A DNA stretch of 64,000 nt from Stentor roeselii (lineage: Eukaryota > Ciliophora > Heterotrichea > Heterotrichida > Stentoridae). The translations under genes were made by a program, and so were the position numbers. The notes under the pieces are model-generated. The model was not told the DNA's origin and searched no databases. It saw nothing but the letters and a program-made list of their open reading frames with translations. The stretch is from assembly GCA_006503475.1 (NCBI GenBank), contig RSEH01000087.1:62001-126000 (forward strand). Reading direction: 5' to 3'. Each line of letters opens with the position of its first letter. Position 1 is the stretch's first letter. Of the stretch, positions 19,069-29,800 are shown in pieces.

Positions 19069-22000
19069 CTCAACTGCTGAATCGTTTTACTCAACTCAGC
19101 GATTTTCCTCTGATAATTCTGAATAGAAGAATTCATATGATCCTGCATATTTTTCAGTTGCTCTTCAGCCATAGTAGCTCTAACACTAAGTTCACTTCTT
19201 TCCTTTTCCAGTTTTCTAAGGACTTCTTCCAAATAAGCAATTTTTTGCTGAGAGCTTCTTCCAGGAGGGTTGGAAAATCCAGGGTCTTGACTTTCATTGA
19301 CTCGCTTTCTGAGTCTTTGGACTTCATCTTGAAGAGCTTGTTGGTTCGGAGTCGATTTTCTCATCTCTTGATGAAGTCGGCGGATCTCTTCTCGCAATTC
19401 GTTTCTTTCTTTTCGTAAAACTTCCACGTCACTGGTGGTCGGCCTGGAATTTCCTTTCAAGTATTGAATTTCGTTCATGAGTTTTTGTTGAACATCGTCT
19501 TCTCTGATTGATTTAGACCGGGGATCATCGAAATTTAGTCTTGGGTCTTTTAAGGAACTCTGGTAAGTCCCTGGATTACGAGCTGGGACTTGACGAAATG
19601 GGTCGTTTTGGGAAAAGATTTGGGTTTGAAGTGTCCTGAGTTCTTGTTCTAGGTTGGAGTTCCTGATCTTTAGTCTTTCTACTTCTTGTTTGAATAGACG
19701 TGCAGTAGGTTCCAGCTCATCATTATCAAGCAGTAAAGGTGGAGGCAATGTAAGAACTTCAGGTAGAGGCTGTCCAACAGGTGCCCAATCCTCAGCAAGA
19801 TTTTTCAAACTCCTAGCATAAGACCTCAGCCCTCTAATAATTTTTAAACTCTGACTAGCTTTTGCAAGTTCTTTATTAAGCCTATCAGTAAGTTCAATTT
19901 CTTTTTCATTGAAACTTCTGATAAGTTCTTCTCTTGCAACTCGTGTCATTTCATCAAGGTTGTTTCCTTGATTTAAAGTCTGCACTAATTTAGTTCTAAA
20001 AGTTCCTCTCATTTCTTCAACTTGCAGAGTAAGCCGATGGACTTCTCTAGTCATTTCATTGTCATGGTTTTTATACTCTTTCAAGTTATCTTCCAATTCA
20101 ATCACCTTCCTTTGTGCGGACTTCAGCTGGTTCGAAAGCAATTCAATGTCACTTGAAAGGTTCTGATTTTCATGAAGGATTTTTTTCGTTTTCGATTCAT
20201 TCTCAGAAAGTTTTCCTGATAACTGCGCTTCTCGTGACCTGGCGATTTGAAGGTATTGTTTTTCCAAGTCAACTTTTTGACTATCGAACTCAGTGCGTAC
20301 CCTTTGAGAGTTCATGTCATATTTTATCAGCTCTTTACGAAGAAGTTCGATTTCTGACCTTGAAGCTAACAAAGCGTTTTCTAAGTCATTTACTTGTTTT
20401 TTCCATCTTTCATTATCAATGAGAAGACGTTCTTGTTCAATGCTGAGATTGCTTTTGACCTTGCCGAGGTGATCCGAGTCGGAAGAAAGGACTTTATTTG
20501 AATTTACGAGATTTATGACCTCTACACTGAGTTTATCATTTTTTCTCTGTTCTTCCTCGTAAAGGTCTTTAAATGTTTTCAGGTTTAACTTGAGTGTCGT
20601 GGTTTCGATTTCCATTTCTCTCTGATAATCCAGTGATTTCTTCAGTTTTCCTTGCATATCATTTAAAGCAGTAACTGCTTTTTCCTCTCTCATGCGACTA
20701 GCGAGGACTTCATTTTCATCCATGATTTCTTTTTTGCTTTTCTCATAGTTCGAGCCCGATAGTCTCTCCTGCAGAGCAGTATGTTCAACTTGTAGTTCAA
20801 TATACTGTTGTGTGAGTGTCAGTCTTTCCTCCTCACATCGAATCAAATCAGCTTCCAATTCAGCTTTAGCTTTGACTGCAGCATTATAAGACTCTTTCAA
20901 ATCTCTGATTTTATTTCCTAATTTCATTCTTTCCTCAGAGTACCTCAACTTATCAAGATCTCCTTCAACCAGTTCTTTCTCGAGGTCTGATATTTTCGAG
21001 TTAAACGATTCAATAGACTTGGGGCCGATAAGCCATAATTGATTCTGCAAATGCTTGATTTCAACTCGGTATCTCTGAAGCAGGCCGATTTGCCTGTTGT
21101 CATTTATCACTGGGAAATTTATGATGTTCTTCATGAGGCGCATGTAGGACAAGACTAAAGATGATCCAATAGTGTCTCCGTTTTGAAGGCAGAAGTAAGC
21201 CATCGTCAAACTGTTACCGCCGAGTAAGTCCTTCATCAAAGAAGTGACGACTGACTTCTCATAAGCTGTGTGGTCGTATTGGGACTCGGAGAGACTCCTG
21301 ATCACGTCAGCCAAGGCGTATATCGACTTGTTTAAGTTATCGCCTTCTTTCGCTCGCACACTTTCACTGTCTTGACAAAGCTTTTCCATTCCTGGAGTGT
21401 CAACTAGGTTCAATCTTGAAGCTAGCACCATCTGGTCACCTGATGTTTTGAAAACTTGTAATAACTCTAAGGTTAAGAAACTCGTGCTTTTCGTGTGGAA
21501 ATCACCGAATTCTCCGGAACTTACTGTTCGGTTTTTACGAGCCATTTTGAAAATCTCTAGCAAGTGTTGAGTACTTCCACAAGGTGCCCAGCTGACATTT
21601 CTAACAGAGTTACCTTCATATTCATCTAGAATCATTTTAAAGTTGCCTATTGCTTGTGACTTTGCCTGAATTAGGAGATCATTAATATCCTCTTCTACTA
21701 TTTCAACATATCTCATTTTAACTGAGTAGCTGTACTGCTCATCAGGCCTTGATCGGTACTTCTTATCCTGCAAAGCTGTAAAGATAGACTCAGCGAAGCA
21801 ATGAACGAACCCCGGGTAACTATCAGATCCTTCAATATTAAAAGTTTTTCCACTTCCAGTAGTCCCGAAGCCGATAACAGAAACATTGACTCCTTGAATA
21901 AGGCTATTCACAAATGACAAGCATGAAGACTGAAAAAAATTTTGCATATGAGTGCTTGTATCAAGTATTTCCTTACAAGAAAATTCTTCTCTTACTCGAT

Positions 22001-22151
22001 TATTGACGTCAAGTAAAGCGATTTTTCCTTGAGACAGTCGAAGGTCTTCTCGGTAGTACCCGGTGTTGGGTTTGACTTTGACCACGACTCGAACAGGTTC
22101 TCCGAGAGCCAAACTTTGAAGGTCATGTCTTGAGTTCTGATGACTGGCCAT
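19062..22151 (-). CDS. Divergent kinesin-like protein with long coiled coil, 1029 aa
   Basis: The N-terminal motor domain (~18-352) has the P-loop GFGTTGSGKT at 94-103, EGDNLNKS (268-275) and LLGGNS (308-313). Both nucleotide switches are altered: switch I reads NRTVSSGEFGDFHTKST (206-222) where kinesins have SSRSH, and switch II reads VDTPGMEK (249-256) where kinesins have DLAGSE. A nearly continuous coiled coil follows from ~360 to the end, broken by a Pro-rich stretch near 785-800 and a disordered stretch near 860-900. Force production may be reduced or lost, leaving a microtubule-binding or ADP-locked protein. The subfamily is not assignable. Stop is TGA. Confidence 0.88.
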   Translation of the reverse strand: MASHQNSRHDLQSLALGEPVRVVVKVKPNTGYYREDLRLSQGKIALLDVNNRVREEFSCKEILDTSTHMQNFFQSSCLSFVNSLIQGVNVSVIGFGTTGSGKTFNIEGSDSYPGFVHCFAESIFTALQDKKYRSRPDEQYSYSVKMRYVEIVEEDINDLLIQAKSQAIGNFKMILDEYEGNSVRNVSWAPCGSTQHLLEIFKMARKNRTVSSGEFGDFHTKSTSFLTLELLQVFKTSGDQMVLASRLNLVDTPGMEKLCQDSESVRAKEGDNLNKSIYALADVIRSLSESQYDHTAYEKSVVTSLMKDLLGGNSLTMAYFCLQNGDTIGSSLVLSYMRLMKNIINFPVINDNRQIGLLQRYRVEIKHLQNQLWLIGPKSIESFNSKISDLEKELVEGDLDKLRYSEERMKLGNKIRDLKESYNAAVKAKAELEADLIRCEEERLTLTQQYIELQVEHTALQERLSGSNYEKSKKEIMDENEVLASRMREEKAVTALNDMQGKLKKSLDYQREMEIETTTLKLNLKTFKDLYEEEQRKNDKLSVEVINLVNSNKVLSSDSDHLGKVKSNLSIEQERLLIDNERWKKQVNDLENALLASRSEIELLRKELIKYDMNSQRVRTEFDSQKVDLEKQYLQIARSREAQLSGKLSENESKTKKILHENQNLSSDIELLSNQLKSAQRKVIELEDNLKEYKNHDNEMTREVHRLTLQVEEMRGTFRTKLVQTLNQGNNLDEMTRVAREELIRSFNEKEIELTDRLNKELAKASQSLKIIRGLRSYARSLKNLAEDWAPVGQPLPEVLTLPPPLLLDNDELEPTARLFKQEVERLKIRNSNLEQELRTLQTQIFSQNDPFRQVPARNPGTYQSSLKDPRLNFDDPRSKSIREDDVQQKLMNEIQYLKGNSRPTTSDVEVLRKERNELREEIRRLHQEMRKSTPNQQALQDEVQRLRKRVNESQDPGFSNPPGRSSQQKIAYLEEVLRKLEKERSELSVRATMAEEQLKNMQDHMNSSIQNYQRKIAELSKTIQQLRG

Positions 22152-22183
22152 ACCTAAATAACAAGTTAAGTCAAAACATTAAA

Positions 22184-23062
22184 TTAAGCCCTTGAGCCCA
22201 GCTCGAATTTCTTATTTTTCTTGGATTTTCTCATCAGGCAAGGAAGACACACTGAAAAAGTATCGATGAGACATTCGTAAACTGAGTGGTCTTTGATGAA
22301 ACAGTAGACTTGAAGTACTCCTTGACTTCCTGAGAATATGCAGTGAAGCATTATAAGAGCCATGTGGTTTTCGGAAGGCGAGGATATCTTCACTATCAGA
22401 TGAAGAACTGGGAAGAACCAACAGATGAAGATTATCACTGTGAATGGTCGCAAACGGTTCAAGTATTTTATCATCTCTGAGGACTCTTCTGGGTTCGACT
22501 TTAACAGTCTTGTTGTTTTGATGAACTTTAATGAGTAAAAAGAAGTGAATACAAATCCTAGAACTATCAAAAGCCAGATCTGTAAAAAAATCAGGACTTT
22601 TCCTGAGGTTGTTGAAGGATCTATCCAACAGACTCCTAAATAGTCGGCTCGGGAAAAGGTACCTGTTGAGGCTGGAATCACTGAGGTCAGAAGTGGGAAT
22701 AAGTAAGCACTTTGAATGTAATATTTAAAGAAACGCTCTGGGGAACGTTTTTCGAGAATTGAGACTTTCAGTGAATGGATGATATTCAGTAGCCAGAGGA
22801 CTGTTGAGACTGAAAAATAAGAAATTAAAGTTGCTTGGACTTGACAGGAGATGGAGTCACTCGTGGAAGGCCCGATTAAAATACTGATATTGTAACCTGA
22901 TGATGAAATTGCTAAGAAAAATACCAGCTTGAAGGCAAATATTCTTATTTGTGGGTATCCGAGGTAGAGGACTATTATCAGGATTGAACCTAGTAGTCCA
23001 AAACTGTTGCAGATGTATTGACAGAGCATTATTGCTGACTTTTGGTTGTCTGACAAACCCAT
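22184..23062 (-). CDS. Seven-transmembrane receptor-like protein (cAMP-receptor/secretin-like)
   Basis: 292 aa with seven hydrophobic segments. It begins with a short extracellular N-terminus and has cysteines near the TM3 start (SISCQVQA) and in extracellular loop 2 (GVCWIDP), the usual disulphide pair. The TM6 region FICWFFPVLHLI resembles the C-W-x-P element of GPCRs. The C-terminal tail is short, basic and Cys-rich. This fits the Dictyostelium cAMP-receptor-like class, common in protists, but the ligand is unknown. It lies 32 bp upstream of the kinesin on the same strand. Confidence 0.75.
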   Translation of the reverse strand: MGLSDNQKSAIMLCQYICNSFGLLGSILIIVLYLGYPQIRIFAFKLVFFLAISSSGYNISILIGPSTSDSISCQVQATLISYFSVSTVLWLLNIIHSLKVSILEKRSPERFFKYYIQSAYLFPLLTSVIPASTGTFSRADYLGVCWIDPSTTSGKVLIFLQIWLLIVLGFVFTSFYSLKFIKTTRLLKSNPEESSEMIKYLNRLRPFTVIIFICWFFPVLHLIVKISSPSENHMALIMLHCIFSGSQGVLQVYCFIKDHSVYECLIDTFSVCLPCLMRKSKKNKKFELGSRA

Positions 23063-23933
23063 TGTTTGTATTAAGATTTGGTACTTTTTAGATGATTAAA
23101 GTCAAAATTTGAGATTTAGATGATTTAAAATCGGCGCTTTTTTGAAGGAATATCTTCAAGTTTTTACTTTAAGGTGAATATCTTATATTTATTTAGGGGT
23201 TCAATTTATAATAACTTTGTATTCGTGTGTTTATCCTATGAAATAAACTATTTAAATTTTAGATCGACTAAAAATGTTGGGCTTTTATCAGGGAAATTTA
23301 GAATAAATTTTTTGTGCAAATACCGAAAAAGTCTTGAATTTTTAAAAGATGTTAAGTTTTCGCCGAGTTCCTGTAAAATAAATTGACTAATTTGATCTTT
23401 GTTTAAAATTTTAGTGAGTATAGGAAAAAATTATATATTTAAAGATATGATTAAGTAAGTATCTCCTTAATTAAATTTGTAAACTAATCATTTACAGCAT
23501 CATCTAAATAGTTATCGATGGTGTGACTTTATTAAAGCACAAAGGCACATTTTCCCAAGATATCATTTAAAGTAATAAACAATTTATATAAGACCGAATA
23601 ATCATAATGGAGGCTTATTTAATAAATTTGCCAAATTTTTCCAAAATTCATGTTTTTTAACCCAAACTAGCCGAAATTCATAAGAAAATTTAAATTTTAA
23701 GGTGTTTTATCTGATTCTTTCTTCCCTAAGGCTCTGAATCAGTAAATCAACGATTACGAAAAAAATTCACAGGTTTTTTCTAGTCGCAGAAACCATTCAG
23801 ACCCTCTTTTCAGACATTTCAGATATCAAAAAAAATCAAAATTCTCAATTATTTTCGATTCTTTGCTATAAACTAGTAAGTTCAAAAAAATCGCCAACCA
23901 TTATCTGATTTCGCTGAAAAAAGAGAGCTATAA
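23063..23933. other. Divergent intergenic interval
   Basis: 870 bp between divergent starts (receptor-like gene, minus; TPR/RRM-like gene, plus). AT-rich with no supported gene. A frame at 23174-23386 lacks an ATG start and looks random. The 150 bp before 23934 contain T-rich and TTTTTC runs. Promoters for both flanking genes must lie here. Confidence 0.5.
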
Positions 23934-24833
23934 ATGTCAATCAAGACCTTACGTCCTGCTCAATTTCCGAGATTTGTGAACACTCAAATAAAAAGACACC
24001 CGAAAAGCCAAAAATCTTTCGAGGAATCAGTCAAGAGAACCTCACCGGAAGGTCACCGCAAGCCAGGTCTGCCCATTCCAAAAGGTGAGACTCCTTACGC
24101 GATGGCGAAAAATGCAGAATACAAATACAGAGACCTGGATAAGGCCGAGCACTACTACCGACAAGCCATATCCCAAGGAGACCGTCCAGAAAGTGCCGTG
24201 AAGGACTTAGCCTCCTTGATGCACCAACGAGGAAAAACCAAAGAAGCCTGCGAGGTCCTAGAAGACCATCGAGATTTATTTAAAAATGACTTCGAAAAAT
24301 ACACAAATCTTTACAATACTTTAAAAAAACAAATTGATTCGACAGGAAACTGTCAGAACAAATGCTTGAAAATGTCAGGACTTCTCCCAGATACGACCTG
24401 CCAAGACGTAAGGAGTTTCTTTACGAACTCTGTCAGGATCCAGGGAGTCGAACTTCACTGTCAGGAGCTGGACGGAAAAATAATTTTTTATGCACTGCTG
24501 AACTTCAATAGTCACTCTTCTGCAAGAAAGACTTTAGAAGGTTTTCATCATTGGGATAAGTTTAAGGTTGAATGGGTCTCACCTTTGGGGAATGTTGTTG
24601 GAGACGCTCATTATGCAAGACACAAAATGGAGGAGTATCGCAAACATCATCCTACTTTTGATTATATGATCTTTGAGAGAGATCCTCAGGGGTATGTGTT
24701 TAGTTTGCCTGTTGACTTGCATGATTATCTTTTTAGGAGAAATGATGATGATGAAAAAAGTGCGGAGATATTACTTGGATCTGGACTTTATGAAGCGATC
24801 TTTAAAGAGGATCTCTTTAAGGATTTAGAATAA
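23934..24833 (+). CDS. TPR protein with RRM-like domain, 299 aa
   Basis: Residues ~55-140 form two TPR-like helical pairs: AMAKNAEYKYRDLDKAEHYY, then SAVKDLASLMHQRGKTKEAC. A sequence with RRM-like strands follows at ~145-215 (LKMSGLLPDTTCQDVRSFF ... IIFYALLNFNSHSSARKTLEG), where the first strand and the second helix match an RNA-recognition motif but the RNP aromatic residues are weak. The C-terminal 80 residues have no known domain. A role in RNA-protein assembly is plausible, not shown. Start context is CTATAAATG. Confidence 0.75.
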   Translation: MSIKTLRPAQFPRFVNTQIKRHPKSQKSFEESVKRTSPEGHRKPGLPIPKGETPYAMAKNAEYKYRDLDKAEHYYRQAISQGDRPESAVKDLASLMHQRGKTKEACEVLEDHRDLFKNDFEKYTNLYNTLKKQIDSTGNCQNKCLKMSGLLPDTTCQDVRSFFTNSVRIQGVELHCQELDGKIIFYALLNFNSHSSARKTLEGFHHWDKFKVEWVSPLGNVVGDAHYARHKMEEYRKHHPTFDYMIFERDPQGYVFSLPVDLHDYLFRRNDDDEKSAEILLGSGLYEAIFKEDLFKDLE

Positions 24834-26424
24834 TTCGTAGTTTATAGATAAAGTTGGTTTGCATGTGATCAGTTTTAAATATTTTGGATTATTTGAATTG
24901 GGTCAGTTTTCATTTTAAGATTTTTTTGGTTCTAGGGGATGGTAGAGGTTTTGTGATTTTAGAAAGGCTTGATGAAGAGTAGCTTTGATTTGTTTACTGA
25001 AAGGTACTCAATTTCTTTAGATTTCCATTTTTACAAATATAGCTAATATAAATAAGGGAATAGTACACGAACAGTGATTAAATGAGTTGTTCTTCGAGAT
25101 TTTTTTTATTGATAGTTCTAAAAATGTTAAATATTTTTTATGAAGATCGCTAGGAGTTTTATGTTGACTTTTATCGAAAGCTCTATTGTCTTGATGTATT
25201 TATAAAAATTTTTAAATTTTATGCATTTGGAATATGATATTGAACAAATATAGAGATACTGTTGAAGTAGTCTTAATTTGGAATTAAATCTGCAAGTAAA
25301 ATATTTAGTTTTTTCAAAAACCGATATGTTTAATATTATTCCTATTCAGAGTCTCTAAAATATAGAGTTAAAACTTAGTTAAAGTTTAAATCAAATTATT
25401 TCATCACATTAATACCTTTATTTTAGATGTTGTTATTTAAGATTATAGTTTAAAATTGTCGTGGTTATGAGTATAAAATTTGCATAATAATTTTGAAAGT
25501 TTCATAATTGGTATTCATTTAGAGAAATAACTTAGTACCTGTTAAAATCAAAGAAATATCTTTCTTAAAATAAAAAATATCTTACAGTTCGAAGTTAAAC
25601 TTAATAGTCCTAGTATAAGGTTCAAGAAAATTACTTAAACCTTATTTCTATCATTTTTTGCCGTTTGAATCAATTCTTTTTTGTATATACCGAATCTATT
25701 TATCACAAGTATAAGCAATCCTGATTGATTTATCTCTGGAATAATGGTCATTTCGACCATAAATGAGAATCATCGTCTATAACCAAATTACTGGAGATAC
25801 TGTGACACATGCATTATTAGAATAATTCCTAAGCACTATATAAACATACTTTAGACTTAAAAATTCAGTTCATTCTAACTAAATCATGAAAATATACCAA
25901 ATCTTGAATAAACGCAATTAAACACCCTCAACTGCTTATACAGATATACCTGATGAAAACATCATTAGAATTAAGAATGAGAAATATAAATCTCAGGGTG
26001 AGTTACACAATAAAAGGCATAATTTTTGAAAAATAATCTTATTGACTTCGCCAGGATTATGATGAAAATATTTTTAACTTGATCTTTATGTATGTGCTCG
26101 CTTGAAGAATTTTATCGTTGTTGTAGTCAATCAGAAGAACTATATCAAGCGATTATTTGACTGTAAATAATCAAAACAGGCTGCATAATTTCACTTACCC
26201 TTGCTTATGACTTCATTGAAGCAGATGAAATATAAGTTTATTAAAAGGCTTCATATATTAACCTATTCCATAAGATTGTTTAAAGAATAAACTTATTTTT
26301 TAATGAAAATGATAAAGATTACTAATTTATCATATCAATATATCATCTTAAGCTAAAATACTGAAACAAACCTTAATAAAAATACCTTCAAATCACTAAA
26401 ATTCTTGAATTTTCTTGATAAAAA
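24834..26424. other. Gene-free AT-rich interval
   Basis: 1.59 kb without a supported gene on either strand. A small inverted repeat occurs at 25744-25760 (atggtc, 5-nt loop, gaccat). No tRNA, transposon or tandem repeat was recognised. It precedes the EF-hand gene at 26425. Confidence 0.5.
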
Positions 26425-26853
26425 ATGAACTCAATCTTCATGTCTCTTTTCTTAACACTATTGTTACCAGCCTTATCACAGAAGCTCTCTTTTCGTATTT
26501 TTCAGAATCTCGACCGTAACAACGATGGTATTTTGACCCACAGTCAGTTCATAGAAGGTCTAAACCGAGTTTTTATTGCAGAGGTGAGTCTTATATAGGG
26601 AGTAGAACAAGACAAAGTAAATACAAATAACTTCGGAAGAGAGTTTTTAGGAGAAAAACAGTCAGACGGACGGGTTTTCTTGAAGGATGTCAAATTATGG
26701 ATTAACTCTGGAGAGCTTTTGCGGGCTTTTAGAGAATGGAAAGTGATTAATGATGAGGGAGAAATTCATTTTGACCCAAAACATCGACATGGTGAGGAGG
26801 GAAGACCAAGGTTTAGAAGAGCTCCTGCCATGAAAATCAAAAAAGACTTATAA
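26425..26853 (+). CDS. Small secreted EF-hand protein, gene with one 15-nt intron
   Basis: Two exons: 26425-26583 and 26599-26853. Together they encode 137 aa. The intervening 15 nt carry an in-frame TAG, so the protein is continuous only if they are removed; splicing leaves phase 0 (…FIAE|GVEQ…). The N-terminus is a typical signal peptide (MNSIFMSLFLTLLLPALSQ). One EF-hand-like loop follows at DRNNDGILTHSQF (D-x-N-x-D-G-x-L, Gln in place of the last Glu), with a second weaker loop near KQSDGRVFL. The basic C-terminus ends KIKKDL, not a canonical retention signal. The dynein gene ends only 15 bp away on the other strand. Confidence 0.82.
26584..26598 (+). other. 15-nt spliceosomal intron
   Basis: Sequence gtgagtcttatatag has GT...AG ends and an in-frame TAG, and its removal joins two open exons. 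It has T8, T9 and A10 in common with the other intron at 48174-48188; A10 is a candidate branch point. Fifteen-nt introns are known from the heterotrich ciliates Stentor and Blepharisma. Confidence 0.88.
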
Positions 26854-26868
26854 GTTAGGAATAAGTAG

Positions 26869-29800
26869 TTAATCGTCGAGTTGAGTGAATAAGGCTACTC
26901 CTCTCTTTATCCAGTGAGAGGAATCTAAAAGAGATTTCAAATTAATTGAGAAGATGTAGTTGTTTGAATGACCTGTGGAGGTTAGCTCTCCACATCTTAA
27001 TAGGGTACGGTATACAGGACATTCATACATTCCTCTTATAAAAGAATCAGAATTCTGCACCGGCTTTAACCAAATAACAGGAAATTCTAAATAAAGCTGT
27101 CTTGGTTTGCTTTCCTCAAGAAATTCTCCATTCCATCCAGCTCCTTCCAAATAAAGACCATTCATAAAAGCTCCAAATTCAGGTGATTTTCCAGGAAATG
27201 AATCCAAGATTTCAAATGAAAACTTTAAAGTATCAATTGGAATTTTTCTTATTCTAGCAAATTCTTGAAGCACTCCAGTTAAAAAAGACTGAGTAAAAAA
27301 AAATCCTGAAATCCAAAAGACTGAAGGACGACCTCTGATGACCCAATCTTCAAAAAACTTGATTCTTTTATTTAAGTCTTCGATATAAGAAGGCAGGTTT
27401 TTGCATGTGTTGTAAGAAACTCTGTTCCAGACTTCTGGAATTTTGTTCTTGAGTAAACTTTCAGCTAAAACTTCATATTCCCAGGTTATAACTATCGCTC
27501 CTTCGTAAGCTTTTTTCAAAATCAGCAAAGTGTGCTTTATGGTATCGATCAGTTGATTATATCGGGTTAGTTCTTGAAGTAAAACTATTGATAAACTTTC
27601 ATGATATGTACCTGGGTACTTTTCACGGGCTTCTGCGAGATTAAAAGAATTTGAAATTTTTCCAAGTATGAAGGAAATCATCGAGAGAATGGTATTTTTC
27701 TGTTCATCAAACGAAATACTTACAGCTTGTGGCTGAAGAGCAAGTAACCTCGAGCATAATTCATTGCTTTCTCTGATAGACCTCGAAAGTTCTGCATTTG
27801 GATGCAATCCAAAGACTTCAGGACTCTGGACTTGAGGAAATTTTCTGATCTGGTCGACGATATCTTCAATTTTTTCAAACTGATGAATCTCATAACCTTC
27901 AACAGTAGAAACTTTTCCAGTCTGAATAATTTCATTGCAATAACTCTGCCTCAATAACTCATTTAGTGTCTTTCTATCCCAGTCATCAGTAACTCTTCCT
28001 CCATAGTTGCAGTTCGCGGTTAAATATTGAAGAGCTTCAAAGGGAGGCTCATCGAAGTTCTCAATCATTAAAAAGAGCTGTTTATATGATATTCTCAAAT
28101 CACTTTCATTGAACTCGTATTTAACGTTCCACCCAACAGGACCGAAAAGTCTTCTCTCCTTAATCACACAATGAAAAAAACAAAGTGCATAAAACATTTT
28201 TTTCCAAACTTCCGGCTTACTCGAACTATCATAAAACTCAGTTTCACTTCTCGAACTGACAACATACGAGTAAATATCAAGTAAACTACTACAAAGTCCT
28301 CCAGGTGGCTGAGCAACCAACTTGATCGACTTCTGAAGCAACAAAGAAGGAAACCCTTCAGCCGGACTCGAAGTAAGAATAAGTCTAAAGTCCTTATGAT
28401 AACAATCACTATTTTTCACGGAAAGTTCTTCAATCAACTTCTCAACAGTCGGAAGCCACGACAATGCGAGATGACAGTTTTGAACAAGTACCCAAAACCC
28501 AGAAACAACAGCTTCCCTGATGATTTTTTCTGCTTTTTCGCCCTGCCCTTTGCCGAGTGAGGCAGTTTTTAATTCCCATCCATTTTCAGCGACGTATCTT
28601 TTAATCATGCTTTGAGGGTCATTTCCTGCTGTTAGAATCATGATCAAAGGTCGAAGAGGACTTAATTCTTCAACTAAGGACTCGATTTTTAACATTTTTG
28701 GAACTAAGAATTGTTCTCCGAGGTATGATTTGATGAAACTCTTTACTGCTACTCCCATACTTTCAGGCTTCAAGGCCCGAAAGATTAGTAGGCGGGTTAT
28801 TGGAGTTGTGAATAAAAAGGACCTGGGAAGGATCTCTGAAAAGTCTTCGAATGAGGGAAGTTGTACCCAAGGCTTGTCGGTGTTGATGAAAGTTTTCCAG
28901 ATTTCAGGGTATTTTGTGATATGATCACGAAGCCCTTGAATCTGAATATCAAGTTGGCAAACTTCTCTCCACATCTTATCCGTCAAGAACTCAGTCGGAT
29001 TTTCTACTTCTTCTGTAACTCCACAAACCCCAGTCAAATAAAACCTCCACTGCCAAGGCTGCATTTCTTTTTCAAACAAAAGAACCCTAACACAAACAAG
29101 AAAAGCAAACAAAACACGGTCCTGATCCTGCAAAGAATGAAAAATTCCTTCAAAAACCAATTCCCTAAACTTAATCTTGATATTTTTAACCCTTTCATTC
29201 ACATCTTTCGACTTTTCCGCCTCAACAAGTCCCTTTTTAAAGATATTCACAAACCAAGCCATCGAATACTGATACATACAGTCAATATTCGCAAGATCAG
29301 CAATGCAAAAGTAAAGAACAGCACTAATTTTAGAAACAGGTTTATAAATCCCCTGAAAATTCGAGATTTTCTGTTCAGCATGTTTTGAATTTGCGAGTTT
29401 TTTCTCAACTTCATTAGAAACGACTTTAGATTCAGTTAAAGAATTAATCAACTCCTCGCTTTCCAAAATATTTTCGCCTCCAGACTGAAGCAACTCCAGA
29501 ATTTTCTCTTCCAAGAGCAGCATGTTTTTGATGTACTCGACTGATTGGACAACAAGTCGATTTCTTTCTTCAGTTTCTCTTGGAATTTCAAATCTGCAAA
29601 TAAGGTTTAATAGTTGTTCACTCAGAGCTTCTTCAGTGATTGAAAAGTTCAGAACTGTTGTTTTCGTGAAAAGTTCTGGTGAAAAGTTAGGGTTTGAGTA
29701 AGGTGTGAAGAGGAATAATGAGAATTTTTCATCGAATGGTCGAGAAATGTCACCGATTTTCACTACTTTCATTCCTTCGTGAATGAAAAATTGCTTTAGA

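Noticed and set aside
23174-23386. A 70-codon frame in the divergent spacer upstream of the receptor-like gene
   Set aside because: It starts at GTG, is AT-rich and has no recognisable feature.
25744-25760. Short hairpin in the gap before the EF-hand gene
   Set aside because: A 6-bp stem is expected by chance in AT-rich DNA, and no promoter or terminator role is evident.
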